DNA from: Nemertoderma westbladi
Taxonomy: Eukaryota; Xenacoelomorpha; Nemertodermatida; Nemertodermatidae
Reading direction: 5' to 3'
Assembly: GCA_032718475.1 (NCBI GenBank)
Contig: JAUCBJ010004929.1
Location: 1-64,000, forward strand
DNA: 64,000 nt
Positions within the stretch are counted from its first letter, which is position 1. The number at the start of each line of letters is the position of its first letter. Under the pieces are notes generated by a model that was not told where the DNA came from, searched no databases, and saw nothing but the letters and a program-made list of their open reading frames with translations. The translations under genes were made by a program, and so were the position numbers. Below, one piece after another: positions 44,228-55,097 of this stretch.

Positions 44228-45802
44228 CAACATACGGAGTGGGTGTGTGACTATATTATTTTATATTTTTTTTATTATTTTTATATCTATGTATGTATTA
44301 TTATGTAATTTTATTATAATCGTTTTCTTTAATTTTATTTAGTAGAATGTTATTTTAGCGATTATTTAGTAGATTAGTGCAATATATATTCGCGTTTGTT
44401 ACTTAATTACGTATATTATATATTTAGTCTGACAGCGAGAAATAATTATTTTCTCTTTTTCCTTACTGTCCGTATCATATTATAAATGCGTGACTACAGT
44501 AAGATGAAATGTCCGTACTTATTAAAAGTACAATAAAGCTCCACTATATTCAAGTATTATTGGTAGGCAGAGTATTAGGAATGCAAAGTTCAGATCCTCG
44601 TGTCTCGGCTAAACCAAGCTCTGGGTAGACCTTGGAAACGACTTGCCTCTTCTTACTGACATTGCTTTGTGCAATATTGCTCTCATACCGTATATTAAAT
44701 AATACATATAGTAGCTTGATGTCCCTTTAACAGTAGCGTAAAACGCAAAATAAATCTGTTAAACCCTTTGACCATCTGTAATTCTAGTCGATTAAGATAT
44801 CGCGGCACCCACCGATATACTTGAAAGACAAAATTCTAGAATCAGTGGTTAACGTCCCCAGACAAGTTCTGGAATAAATCGGTGCCCATTTTAAATATTA
44901 CATAGTTAATATTTATAAAAATCTATAAATCAAAATCTGTTAAAATTTAGATCCTTTAAAATTCTAGTCGATTAAGATATCGTAGCACTTACCGATACTC
45001 TTAAAAGGACAAATTCCCTAGAATCAAGGATCCCAGTTCCCAGACAAGATCTGGAATAAAATTGTGTCTATTTTAATATTAAATAATAAAATTTACGGGA
45101 ATAATTTAAATTCATATCCTCTAATGAATTGGATAAATTGTCATTTTATACAATTTATAACATTCCCAAAATTCCATTAATCAATAGATCATGGGAGCGG
45201 AGATTCACCCTATTAAGTGTATTAGTGTGCGAGAATCTCCAATATATAGTCAATAGCCGATAAAATTCATAAAATCATATATAAAGAGGGATATTGACAA
45301 TTAAAGAATTACTATTAAATAGCATCCCAGATCTGTATGCATGAGAATTACCCTAATTCTACTGCTAGCTTTCCATAATGTCACCATAGCAACCACCACG
45401 CTAGAATTAGAAGGAGTTAAAAGAGCAATAGAGAGCTTGCCCCATTGGATAGCATACGGAATAAATAGCACACTGCTAGTATCCAGGGATACATAATAAT
45501 AACGTGACATTCTGGAAGGCACTTGACTAACGGACAAATGACCCAAATGTGTGACAGAATGTATACAATTTGTGACAGTTGTGTGGAATTTGTGCGTTTA
45601 TAGGTGAATGTTACTACTAAAGTGTGTTTACAGTAGCGAGTCGCAGTTGTGAAAGTAGCCCTATCTCTGTAGTAAGAACCTGAAGTAAATCTACGCCCTT
45701 GGGACGGACAGTGGAGTGACTCGTGCCGGTTGAGGGGTAGGCAGCGAAGACCGCTAGCCTAAATATAATTGATTATAATATTAATAAACTCATATAGCAG
45801 CT
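44228..45802 (+). other. Pol-to-extra-ORF spacer of BEL/Pao copy 2
   Basis: Homologous to 8161-9788 of copy 1 along most of its length. It includes the two repeat units with CCAGA...TCTGG hairpins (about 44776-44880 and 44940-45065). No gene is supported. Confidence 0.65.
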
Positions 45803-46004
45803 ATGATCACGTTGATAGAAGATGATCTTGGTATCAGGGAGCGATATACCCTACCGTTGAGATACTACGAGAGGTTGGAAAAGGGCCACGCGGAACGAGC
45901 ACTGCAGGACCACTTCCGGGAGATGCACGAACAGCAACTGGTCGGGACCTACGGGACGCCGTTGCTGGACAACGCGATCTTCCAACACTTCCACTACGTG
46001 GTGC
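45803..46004 (+). pseudogene. Start of the extra ORF of copy 2 joined to a GC-rich foreign piece
   Basis: The first ~19 codons (DLGIRERYTLPL) match the N-terminus of the copy 1 extra ORF. From about 45860 to 46004 the frame stays open through a sequence absent from copy 1 (YYERLEKGHAERAL ... FQHFHYVVLW). There 39 of 47 codons end in G or C, unlike everything around it. RTE copy A3 follows at once. The foreign piece may have arrived with the RTE by template switching, or earlier. Its source is not recognised. Confidence 0.6.
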
Positions 46005-49000
46005 TATGGTCAGGTCAGGTATTCTAGGTCATTGATCAAGAAAACTTGCCACCTCCATGCAGCATAAAGGAGGTGCCACCTGTAGCTGCATAGACCCTCT
46101 TACTAGGGCAAATCTGGTCCTGTAACTAGGACCCCCTTCGGTCTGGGATAAGGACGCCCTTGGTCCTGGATTAAGGACCCATATACTTGGCTGCAGGGGT
46201 ATATGGCCTGACCAGGCAGATGGTGATCTACCAATGGCTGGTCAGGAGTAGAGTGTTCTCATGTCCACTCTGAGAGCACTTCACTGCGACCTGCACCTGG
46301 CAGCAAGGGTACAGGGCATGACCCAGCAGATGAGCTGCAACAGCCAATGGTGGGTCATGTGCGCCAGAGTAGATATGGGTGATGGGCCTCATATCTGACT
46401 CCATTGCGACACCCACCCTGTGGAATGGCAAACCAGGGTGCGGTATTTGCCCCGAGAGCTGACTCGGCAAAAAAGCACCCCCCAACCCCCACTATGGATT
46501 ACATTAGCAATGCGGAGGTCCGGCCACTAGAGGCCAGTGGAATTACCGGACACAATCGGCCTCACAGGCGTCAGTTAACTCCTGACCGGCTGCCTGTCTC
46601 ACCCCCTACTGGAGAGAGAGCAGCCAACAATTCTTTGAGTCCCTTTCCTGATGACCTTTCTGGCCCAAACCCAGGGTCACCAGGGAGGCCAGATTGTGAT
46701 GGGGAGAGGGATTCTGGAGTTGGAGGCTACTCTCATGTTCCACCCCGACCAACAAAGCCATTGGTGAATCTGAGGCAAGTTACTAGACTAGCCTCAGTAA
46801 ACACCCTAACACTCGGGTCCCCAATGCGACAAGGTGAGCTGACTGCCTTGGCAGATAAGCTTTCTCTTAGCGCAGTGGGTGTTCAAGAGCACCGAATGCA
46901 GACTGGACAGACTGATGAGGTTCTGATTAAGGACATGGGGGGCGGTTGGCGACTCGCCCTCGTGTCAGCAGATGATAGTGGCAATGGTGGAATTGGTCTA
47001 TTGATGAATCCAACTGCACATGCAGCATTGGACAAAATAGACCAAATCTCTAACCGCATCATCCGTTGCCACTTCTCATGTTCTGGAAGACTGGCTAAGA
47101 AGTTTCCTAAGGTGGTTCTGATTGTGTGCTACTCTCCAACTAGTGTTGCCCCTGTAGATGAGGTGGAAAATTTCTACCACAATCTACAAGCAGCTACTGA
47201 TGGAGTGGATCAGCATGCATTCTTAACATTCCTGGGAGACTTTAATGCAAGTCTGCATCAATCACCTACATCGCCCTGGGTCTATAGCAATAGTGTTAAC
47301 CGAAATTCTGTCCATCTTCAGGATTTTATCTCTGGAAATGGATTGTTTTCGGCTGGAACCCAGTTCAAGAAGCGAACTGGAAAGCTATGGACTCATAGTG
47401 GACCCAGTGGTCACAAGTCCCAGATAGACCATATTCTGTTTCGTAGGAAATACAGGAGCTCTATACAAGACTGTAATGCATTTACACTTCGACCCTTCTC
47501 CAGTGATCACCGCCTTATTGTGGCCAAGGTAAGACTTAGTCTGCGTGCTAGCAGAACAACGAAATCTGCCTTGCCGCGGCATGACTGGTCCTCTCTGTTG
47601 CAACAGCCAAGTGTGAGATCCAGCTTCACACTACAGCTGAGCAACAGGTATGAGGCTCTTGCCTCTGAGGCGGCAGATCACTGTGAGGGCTATACTGCCT
47701 TTACAGAAGCAGTTAAGTTAGCAGCTGCAGAAACAGTTCCTGTATACCCTCGAAACAGGAAAAGGGCCCCCTGGACTGACAACAAAATTCAGAAGTGCCG
47801 AAATGACCTTCATAAGGCGCAGAAAGAGTCCCGACTCAAACAGACTACAGCGGCCAAGAATGCAGTTAAGGCTGCATCTAGGTCCCTGAACAGGCAGTAC
47901 TCTGTTAATCTACAGGAGCTAATAAACCAACAGGTTGATGCCATCAATGATGCTGACGACAGCAGGCAATCATCCCAGGCATGGAAATCAATCAATCTGC
48001 TTACTGGGCGGAAAAGCCAACCAACCACCAAGGTTAAGGCTGAATCACCAGCCGATCGCCTCAATGGTTGGAAAGCCCACTTTGAAAAGCTCCTCAATAA
48101 TGACAGGGTATTGCCTGATAACTTTATAGAAGTAAAAGTGTCTGAGTCTGTACTCCCAGATATTCCCATTGGCGATATCTCCTTTGCAGAAGTGAAGGCT
48201 GCTGCAAAGAGCATTAAGACCAATCGTGCCAGTGGAGTAGATGGTGTTCCCCCTGAGGTCTTTAAAATACCTGAATGTTTAAAGCTCATCTATCCCATCA
48301 TAGTAGACATGTACCGAACAACAAGAGTCCCACAAGAAATGAAAACAAATAAGTTGGTGCCAGTTCCCAAGAAGGGCAACCTAACACTCTATGGTTCTTT
48401 TCGGGGAATCTCATTGATCTCGATTGCTGCAAAGCTATACAATAGGATTCTATTAAATCGCATCAGGGATCCCATTGAGAGACTGCTCCGTGGAAATCAG
48501 AATGGGTTCCGTAAAGGTCGTGGGACCATGGAGCCCATTTTGGCACTTAGAAGGATAATTGAAGAATTATCAAAAAAGAAAGACAGGCATCTGGCTGTTA
48601 TCTTTGTTGACTTCTTCAAGGCCTTTGATTCAGTCTCTCGCTCACGTATGTTCAGCATACTTTCATTATATGGGATTCCTGATGAAATTATTGCAGCAAT
48701 CAGATCAATATACGATGGTTCGACAACATTTGTGTCTACTGTTGACGGTGACACAGAACCATTTGAAGTGTTATGGGGCGTCCTCCAAGGAGACACACTT
48801 GCACCATTCTTGTTCATTATTGTGGTTGACTATGTTCTACGCATGTCCTTAGATCATCATAATGATGATGGGGTGATGATAACTCCACCTACTGGCTCCA
48901 GAAGTCGAGGAAATCCTGCCAAGTACCTAACTGATCTAGACTTTGCTGATGACTTAGGAGTACTCTCAGAATCATTAGAGGGAGCCCAACGGCTCCTCAG

Positions 49001-49772
49001 CTCATTAGAACATGCTGCTTCTAGTGTTGGTCTTTTTATTAACTCCAGAAAGACCAAAATTCTGACTGTTAACTTTGAAAGTCCTCAGCAAGTCTCTGGT
49101 CGGATGAGCATAAGCTCAAAGGATGGTATGCTTGAGCATGTGGACGACTTCTGTTACCTGGGATCATGGATCCGGAAGTCAGGTGAGGACCTTCGAATAC
49201 GTAAGGGAAAGGCATGGACAGCCTTGAATAGGCTTTCCAGGATTTGGAAATCACCGAGAATTAATCGGAAACTTAAGGTCCGATTATTTAGAGCAGCAGT
49301 AGTTCCAGTACTCCTCTACGGGAGTCCATGCTGGGCTCTAACTGCTGAGGACACCAAATCTCTGGATGGCACATTCACAAGAATGCTACGCCGGGTTCAT
49401 TGTGTCAAGTACAATGCACACATCTCCAACCAGACACTATATAACATTGGAGGTGTCTCATTGGTTCCCCCAAGCTTGACACTAGAACAAAATCGCCTCC
49501 GCTTTGCAGGACATTGCTTTCGCCGTGAGGACCAGCCAGTGCATAATCTTGTACTTTGGCAGCCTCATGGAGTGAATAAGCATGGTGGACAGCCCATGAC
49601 TTTCTTGAGACGCATCTTAAAGGACACTGGCCTTAAAGATGCGGATGATCTAGCAAATGTCATGGGTGATAGGGAGTTGTGGCGGTGCAATTTTGTTGAC
49701 AAGCCGGCACAGCATTCTTAAAAATGCAGCTGCAATGCAGCATGCCGATCCTAGTAGTAGTAGTAGTAGTAG
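46005..49772 (+). mobile_element. RTE-type LINE family A, full-length copy A3
   Basis: The 5' end is shared with copy A1 (TATGGTCAGGTCAGG). It has a 5' UTR of about 490 bp, one intact ORF, a short 3' UTR and about seven TAG units. It is inserted in the extra ORF of BEL/Pao copy 2, whose reading resumes at 49773. Together with A1 it defines the complete family. Confidence 0.92.
46494..49721 (+). CDS. RTE endonuclease/reverse transcriptase, intact (copy A3)
   Basis: An uninterrupted frame of 1,075 codons from ATG 46494 (MDYISNAEVRPLE). Upstream ATGs such as 46425 are less likely because copy A1 differs by one C there. A Pro/Ser-rich N-terminus precedes the APE endonuclease (VQEHRM near residue 127, LGDFNAS near 246, SQIDHILF near 309, SSDHRLI near 336). 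The RT follows (NRASGVDGVPPEV near 576, FFKAFDSV, LQGDTLAPFLF near 764, FADD near 816, YLGSWIRKS). The C-terminal RTE-like region has LRFAGHCFRR. All expected catalytic residues are present, so this copy could be active. It nicks target DNA and reverse-transcribes its own RNA from the 3' end. Confidence 0.95.
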   Translation: MDYISNAEVRPLEASGITGHNRPHRRQLTPDRLPVSPPTGERAANNSLSPFPDDLSGPNPGSPGRPDCDGERDSGVGGYSHVPPRPTKPLVNLRQVTRLASVNTLTLGSPMRQGELTALADKLSLSAVGVQEHRMQTGQTDEVLIKDMGGGWRLALVSADDSGNGGIGLLMNPTAHAALDKIDQISNRIIRCHFSCSGRLAKKFPKVVLIVCYSPTSVAPVDEVENFYHNLQAATDGVDQHAFLTFLGDFNASLHQSPTSPWVYSNSVNRNSVHLQDFISGNGLFSAGTQFKKRTGKLWTHSGPSGHKSQIDHILFRRKYRSSIQDCNAFTLRPFSSDHRLIVAKVRLSLRASRTTKSALPRHDWSSLLQQPSVRSSFTLQLSNRYEALASEAADHCEGYTAFTEAVKLAAAETVPVYPRNRKRAPWTDNKIQKCRNDLHKAQKESRLKQTTAAKNAVKAASRSLNRQYSVNLQELINQQVDAINDADDSRQSSQAWKSINLLTGRKSQPTTKVKAESPADRLNGWKAHFEKLLNNDRVLPDNFIEVKVSESVLPDIPIGDISFAEVKAAAKSIKTNRASGVDGVPPEVFKIPECLKLIYPIIVDMYRTTRVPQEMKTNKLVPVPKKGNLTLYGSFRGISLISIAAKLYNRILLNRIRDPIERLLRGNQNGFRKGRGTMEPILALRRIIEELSKKKDRHLAVIFVDFFKAFDSVSRSRMFSILSLYGIPDEIIAAIRSIYDGSTTFVSTVDGDTEPFEVLWGVLQGDTLAPFLFIIVVDYVLRMSLDHHNDDGVMITPPTGSRSRGNPAKYLTDLDFADDLGVLSESLEGAQRLLSSLEHAASSVGLFINSRKTKILTVNFESPQQVSGRMSISSKDGMLEHVDDFCYLGSWIRKSGEDLRIRKGKAWTALNRLSRIWKSPRINRKLKVRLFRAAVVPVLLYGSPCWALTAEDTKSLDGTFTRMLRRVHCVKYNAHISNQTLYNIGGVSLVPPSLTLEQNRLRFAGHCFRREDQPVHNLVLWQPHGVNKHGGQPMTFLRRILKDTGLKDADDLANVMGDRELWRCNFVDKPAQHS

Positions 49773-50927
49773 CAAGCGTTTGTTGATAGCTTAATATGCG
49801 GCTACGCTAGTCAAACTACCACGGAGGACGATGGCCGTTATATAAAACTGCCAATGTCAAAGGAACAACTCACGCGTGAATTGGACTATAGAAAATTCAC
49901 CGCTCGCTATACGCATCGTAATGGTACGTATATGGACTTCTTAACTACTGGTCATCCTATTGATTTACACAATACGGACGATGTAGACACCGAAAGGGAA
50001 ATGGTTCTATTTAAATATCCTACCCAGCGGAGTCGGAACGATAAACCGAGAATCAAACACAAAAATTTTATTCGAAACCAACTCTAAAAAAAGGATGTTA
50101 AAGAACCGGATAAACGCAATGACTTCAACGTATATTTGGAATTCTTGAGAGAAACATTGTAAAACTGGAGAAAGATCACCCGCGTTTCCACTACAAGACG
50201 TGCGTCTTTGGTATTATCACGATAAATGCCCTAGACCCAACCAAAAAACGGAAAGACATAAACCACCGCGGAGACGTTGTGCTAAACCCAGTTTTACTCG
50301 CTATACTTACGGGAGTTTCGAGCGAAACTTGTTCGACGTATCACCTACGCTCGCTCGACTCAGACAATCCTTAAATAAACCGATGATCAGAGTTCCGGAA
50401 TACTTGATCAGACCTCCTCATTCCCCAATGAGACCTCAGACTCTTGATCCTAATAGTATGACGGATCCTCCTGAGCTGTACTCACTTTTCAAAGATCTAG
50501 TGTTACCCTAACAATTAGGCGGTGGCACTCCGGTTGTGGGCTCCTTAGATATTCGCCCATTCCACCTTGCTGGATTGGGACGCGGACATTTAATATCGCC
50601 GTTCAACCCGTATAATCGTCCCAGTTTAACCCCGCTACAACCTGGCACCAAGGTGGAAGAGAGCGTTGTTCAAACGCGTTAGACGCTATTCTACAAAGGA
50701 TCGGAAAAAGAACCTACGCTTGTTCAGATAAACGTAAATTGCAGCAGCAAGTCCAAGTGGTAAAAGAATTAGCTTTACCTCAGTACGATCGGGAGATCCA
50801 GAATCTCAAAGAAGATATCGAACTTGGACAACCCTACTCCCTGCGAGAGTTTTGGACGAGCGCATCCAGCGACAAGAGGAGGAAAATCAGCTCGAGGAAA
50901 AGCATATCGAAATGGACGAGATACCGA
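49773..50927 (+). pseudogene. Extra post-pol ORF of BEL/Pao copy 2, remnant
   Basis: Resumes after RTE A3 with QAFVDSLI and matches the copy 1 extra ORF (SKEQLTRELDYRKFTARY). An internal deletion lies near 50160 (from LRET to CKTGERS), and a stop near 50509 and further frameshifts follow. At 50211-50310 it reads through the junction that is frameshifted in copy 1 (ERHKPPRRRCAKPSF), which supports a single ancestral frame. It ends in the coiled-coil part at about 50920, fused to a shortened 3' LTR. The zinc-knuckle half is missing. Confidence 0.85.
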
Positions 50928-51979
50928 TGTATGTGTACTTTAGCAGACATAACAAGCCACTTTATGCCGCAATGCGTCAAAATACTCTTAGCACAGTGTA
51001 GTTCCGATGACTCAAATGACGACATCTACCAGCTGATTTGCTGACGTGGAATTTGCCATTGCCCCTATGGGTTCTTTGTTCGGCTCAGCCAATCAGGGCG
51101 ATTTTCATTTTATGTGGGACAGTAGCCATGTAAAACGAGGATAGGCGAGTCAGTGTTAGTTTTCCACCTTTCCTGAGCCCAGAACATCGGCTTTGGAATG
51201 ATTCTGAGTTTCAGACTTTAGCCAAACATTAGACGGCTTGATTATATGAACATATAACTGTTATCAATCCACAAATTTACACATACCGGCCATACTGCAT
51301 TATTTTACTGTCGGTTATTAATTGTCATATATGTTGATGGATATATTGTTATATTTGGAGAACACCTATATACTTATAAAAAATCATAAAAACCCCAATC
51401 TTCTTGATTACTGAAGGTTAGAGGACAGGTTACCTGTAGCAATTGCGACTTACATTATAGTGGTTTTGGTGTGAATTAAATGCTATTTCATAATCTCTAC
51501 ATGTGCCAGTTGCTATTCTCCTTATATATGATCAAATTAAGTGAAGGTCGGCAGATCAGTGTGCAGCAGTGTGAGGTAGTATGCAGGAGTGTGACAGATA
51601 ACAAAGCATTTCCTAAAGAATGCGCTTTATACGAAAATCATTAGCCATCCCGTTGTGTTTAGTGTAAGTCATAACTCTGTTTACATACTTAGAGCGCCAC
51701 GTCCTAAAGGAATTGTTAATATTTCCCGAAAGTAAATAATATTTGTCAGAGATATTATAGTAACTCGTAATCGAATAATACAGTAAGTCTACACCGCAAT
51801 AAGATCAAAGCATCCGAATCCAGTCTCCCTTAACAGTGGGTGAATGGTCGCGCATAGGCTGGTTTCGGCTAATGTTACTTTATATGTACTAAATAGTTTT
51901 ATAGGCTAAAGTCGATTTATAAACTAGAAGACACCTAAAATTGGCAGGTTAAACTGCTAAAGGTCTAAAAGCGCGAACA
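50928..51979 (+). repeat. 3' LTR of BEL/Pao copy 2, 5' end deleted
   Basis: Matches 35779-36815 and ends GCGCGAACA before the AATAT duplication. The first ~55 bp present in the 5' LTR and the polypurine tract are gone, removed together with the end of the extra ORF. Confidence 0.9.
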
Positions 51980-51984
51980 AATAT

Positions 51985-52566
51985 AACTTCATAGTTTTGC
52001 GGATTGTAAATTACAAAGCTAGAAAAGATGTTAATTTTCAAATAATACACCCTCTAGCGGCAGACAGGGGAACTTCAGACTACTCTATGACTCCGCAAAA
52101 GATATGGACTATGCCTTAGTAGATGCCTACCGAGTTTAAACCTATACGGAATGAAAATAGCAAAGTTAGAGAAGATGTTATTTTTCAGATCATACGCCCT
52201 CTAGCGGCAGACTATGGAACTGCAGACGGCTGGATATAGGTAAGAGTAATTAGTAATCAGAGGTGTCACGAGAGGGAGGCGGGGCGCTTGGATACAACTA
52301 CTATTAATAAGCTGTTGCTTGGTTAAAGCTAATTGGGGGTCAAAGGTCAACGATAAAGCTGCCTGGATATAGATAAGAGTAATTAGTTACAAGTAAGGGA
52401 GCTGTATGTGTATACCCTATGTCTAAGTATGGCTAAGAAATCAATGTATAAAGTAAAAGTAATACAATTAATTTATTTAAAATAAAATACAAATAATTAA
52501 TTAAAATTAAATATAAATAAATAGGTATTAATAAATAAAAGAGTCGCGGTGTCACTTATGACACCC
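51985..52566. repeat. Remainder of the 240-bp repeat and inverse copy of 29343-29769
   Basis: 51985-52135 continues the 240-bp unit interrupted by BEL/Pao copy 2. About 52136-52560 is the reverse complement of the segment around MITE-1 but lacks MITE-1. At 52136-52139 a single TTAA marks the empty target site. Confidence 0.8.
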
Positions 52567-52684
52567 TTTGCTCCTCTCGGTGACAGTGGGACCCAACTGA
52601 TGACCCATTGTGTGTCAGGGCGCTAATCAGTCTGATTAATTAGGATAATCAATTAAACCCTAATTAGGAGTCGTAAAACACCTA

Positions 52685-53926
52685 CAGTCCCAATCCCAAT
52701 AAACATTAACTTTGTCATTTTGGCGGCCAAAACGACCAAAATGGCCAAATATTAATTGCGGCATTCATGAAAGGAACTTCTGAGGCAAGTTGGGTTGTCA
52801 ATCACAGCCAGTGAATAGAGGCTGAGTGTAAGTAAAGCCCAGGATGTTGGCAGATAGAAAAAGGCTTCGATTTCCGGACTTTCCCTCCCCATCCCCAACT
52901 CCCCCACCCCCCCCCCCCCCCCCGGACAGTTCCGTTCCGTTCGAGTAGGACACTACTATGTTTTATATTTCGCACCTTTATTTTTCATTTTGTAAGGTAA
53001 ACGGACCGCTTGTATCCAGACAAGTTGTACAGTATCCAATTTCCCTTTCTTAGCTCAGAAATTTATATTTTGCATCCCATTTTGGATCGCAATGTGACCC
53101 ACGCTTTCTGGCAATGGGACCTAAAGCTCTTTGGAACCTAACGCTCTTTGGGACGTAACGCGACTTTACCTCTTTGTTTTGTACAGGTCACAATGAGCGT
53201 TATGTACCATTGCTATTTAAAGGAGCAGGTTAGTAAAGGAGCAAGTTACAGAGGTGTGACGGGGGATTCAAAACAATTAACGAAAGTTAACACATGTAAC
53301 AAGATTATGCAGGTCTTTATAATTGGGTCTTTGTTTTGTAGTCAACCCGCAGTGTCCGCGAATTATACATTGTAAAAAAATATTAAAAAGATTGTTATTA
53401 TAAAAAAAAATTTAAAATTAACATCCCAAAATTAATTTATGGACATCCATTAATTAGTTATTTCATTACGATTCTGATTGGTTGGTAAATTAATTTCGGG
53501 ACATCCATAAATTAATTTCGGGACGTCCATAAATTAATTTCGGGACGTCCATAAATTAATTTCGGGAAGTCCATAAATTAATTTCGGGACGTTCAGATTA
53601 TTATACATATTCCTCCTTTAACGAAGCCCCATTCAACTCCTTTTATAAGACTGTGTACTCTATCAAAGCCTCAGTGGGCGGACTCCAGTACTGCAAGGCT
53701 CAGCGCCGGGTAAGTTAACAATCTGTCAATGATAAAAATGAAAGCGAGCCGACATTTAGTCAGATCCACCAAATGGATGGCCAAGGAGACAGACTGTCTG
53801 GATTGAGCTGATTCGAGTTAAATCGCTTCGCCAAAACGACCAAGTAGCCCATAGGAATACACTACATTTTTTTGGTCATTTTTGCCGCCAAAACGACCAA
53901 GTTAATGTTTATTGGGATTGGGACTG
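52685..53926. mobile_element. 1.24-kb non-autonomous Tc1/mariner-like element
   Basis: Terminal inverted repeats of about 55 bp begin CAGTCCCAATCCCAATAAAC. The left flank is TA, and the right flank is CA where the uninterrupted MITE-3 copy predicts TA, so one base has changed. The interior has a C-run near 52903-52923 and a 22-bp tandem repeat. A 75-codon frame at 53148-53375 resembles no transposase. Assignment rests on the CAGT ends and the TA site. Confidence 0.68.
53487..53594. repeat. 22-bp tandem repeat, ~5 units
   Basis: The unit is ATAAATTAATTTCGGGACGTCC with single-base changes (ACATCC, AAGTCC, ACGTTC). It lies inside the Tc1/mariner-like element. Confidence 0.9.
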
Positions 53927-54200
53927 CATTAGGGTTTAATTGTACTAATTAATTGATGCCACCTATCAATTAGGGTCTAATTAGCCTAATTGGGAGGTGT
54001 CACCCAGACAGTCTGGCACCAATGACACAAAGTGGGTGATAATAGGGTGTCATATGATACCCAATGGGTGTCAGTTGGGTCCAACTGTCACCGAGAGGAG
54101 CAAACCCCTACTACTACGGCACTTTACTATTAGTTATAAATTTCAAGTGTACGTACCTCTTAGCTTTAATATTCCTTCAATAAGCAATCAATGTACTGTA

Positions 54201-54839
54201 CAGTCCCTATCTCATTCTGAATATTATTTCTCAAACTGGGTATCATTTCTCAAACCTTTTACTAATGATAGTCAACGGAGAATTTCAGTAGGTAAGACTG
54301 GGGTAAGAGTTGAGAAATCAGAAAGATGCAGCCAGCTCAATCTAACTCAAACTAGAGTCTGGCGCCATGGTTTGAGTTAGGTTGACTTCCAACTGTGCCA
54401 TTCTGAGCATTACTTTTCATGTACGGGATGGATAATTACTCTGGTTGAGTGAGGCACCACATGGGGAAGGGGCCTCTGTATGTTGCTTGGGCTCTTGAGT
54501 TAATGGGTTGAATTACATAAGCTGGGCAGGCCGGCTTGCGTGTGTCTCATAAAAGACATGTCAATCACGCAGTTCCTTTGTGGGCTTTACTAAATAAATG
54601 TATGCTGTTAACTAAACCACACTGGCTCGGTTTGTTTGTAGAGAAAGTTTTAATTCTGGGAATATTGTTATGGGAAATTGGTGCTCTGTTGTCGGTCTGT
54701 TTGATGTCAATTGGTGCCTTACACAACATATCAGTTTAAAAATCTAATGTTTAATTAAGAATTATTTGAGTTAGTAAGAGTGAGGTAAGAGAAAAGGTAC
54801 CCAGTTTGAGAAACGGTATCTAGAATGAGATAGGGACTG
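54201..54839. mobile_element. 639-bp TA-flanked MITE, Tc1/mariner-like
   Basis: Inverted ends of about 45 bp start CAGTCCCTATCTCATTCT and contain TTTCTCAAACTGGGTA. TA flanks both ends (54199-54200 and 54840-54841). The homologous region near 28490-28510 lacks it. The first seven bases, CAGTCCC, are shared with the element at 52685. No transposase frame is present. Confidence 0.75.
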
Positions 54840-54858
54840 TAGTACAATGTACACTTAC

Positions 54859-55097
54859 CCTGCAAACCACCAACGTTAATCTAAAGTTGGGTTTATGTTA
54901 GACATTCGTTAAAAAATGACAGTTAGAATTAACCATAAACCTACGTTAAAATACGTTAGAATTCTGTCAATTTTTAACATTAAAAGGGCGGCCACACTAA
55001 CGTTATTTATATGTATTTTTTACGATAATAATTAACGTTGGCATTGTCAGAAAATAACGTATATTAATGCATTATTAACGTTAAATTGTTTGCAAGG
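54859..55097. mobile_element. Putative 239-bp MITE rich in AACGTTA motifs
   Basis: The homologous sequence at 28505-28525 lacks this block, so it is an insertion. The ends CCTGCAAAC and GTTTGCAAGG are imperfect inverted repeats, and AACGTTAA lies inside each end. Several further ACGTTA motifs occur within. No superfamily call is made. Confidence 0.5.

Larger units (their letters stand above)
35723..51979 (+). mobile_element. BEL/Pao LTR retrotransposon, copy 2, degenerate
   Basis: Flanked by AATAT (35718-35722 and 51980-51984) within a 240-bp tandem repeat. The 5' LTR, leader, gag, a deleted pol, the spacer and part of the extra ORF follow the same order as copy 1 and are homologous to it. 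The LTRs show roughly a dozen substitutions plus a few indels, so it is older than copy 1. It contains a TTAA MITE (38626-39471) and an RTE element (46005-49772). The end of the extra ORF and the start of the 3' LTR are deleted. It cannot be autonomous. Confidence 0.93.
52567..54104. mobile_element. MITE-3, second copy, split by a TA-type MITE
   Basis: The same inverted ends as 29039-29342 (TTTGCTCCTCTCGG and its inverse) in opposite orientation. The body is interrupted at 52685-53926. Outside the insertion it is a close match to the first copy. Confidence 0.75.

Noticed and set aside
53148-53375. 75-residue frame inside the Tc1/mariner-like MITE
   Set aside because: Too short, and no transposase motif such as DDE spacing or helix-turn-helix is seen.
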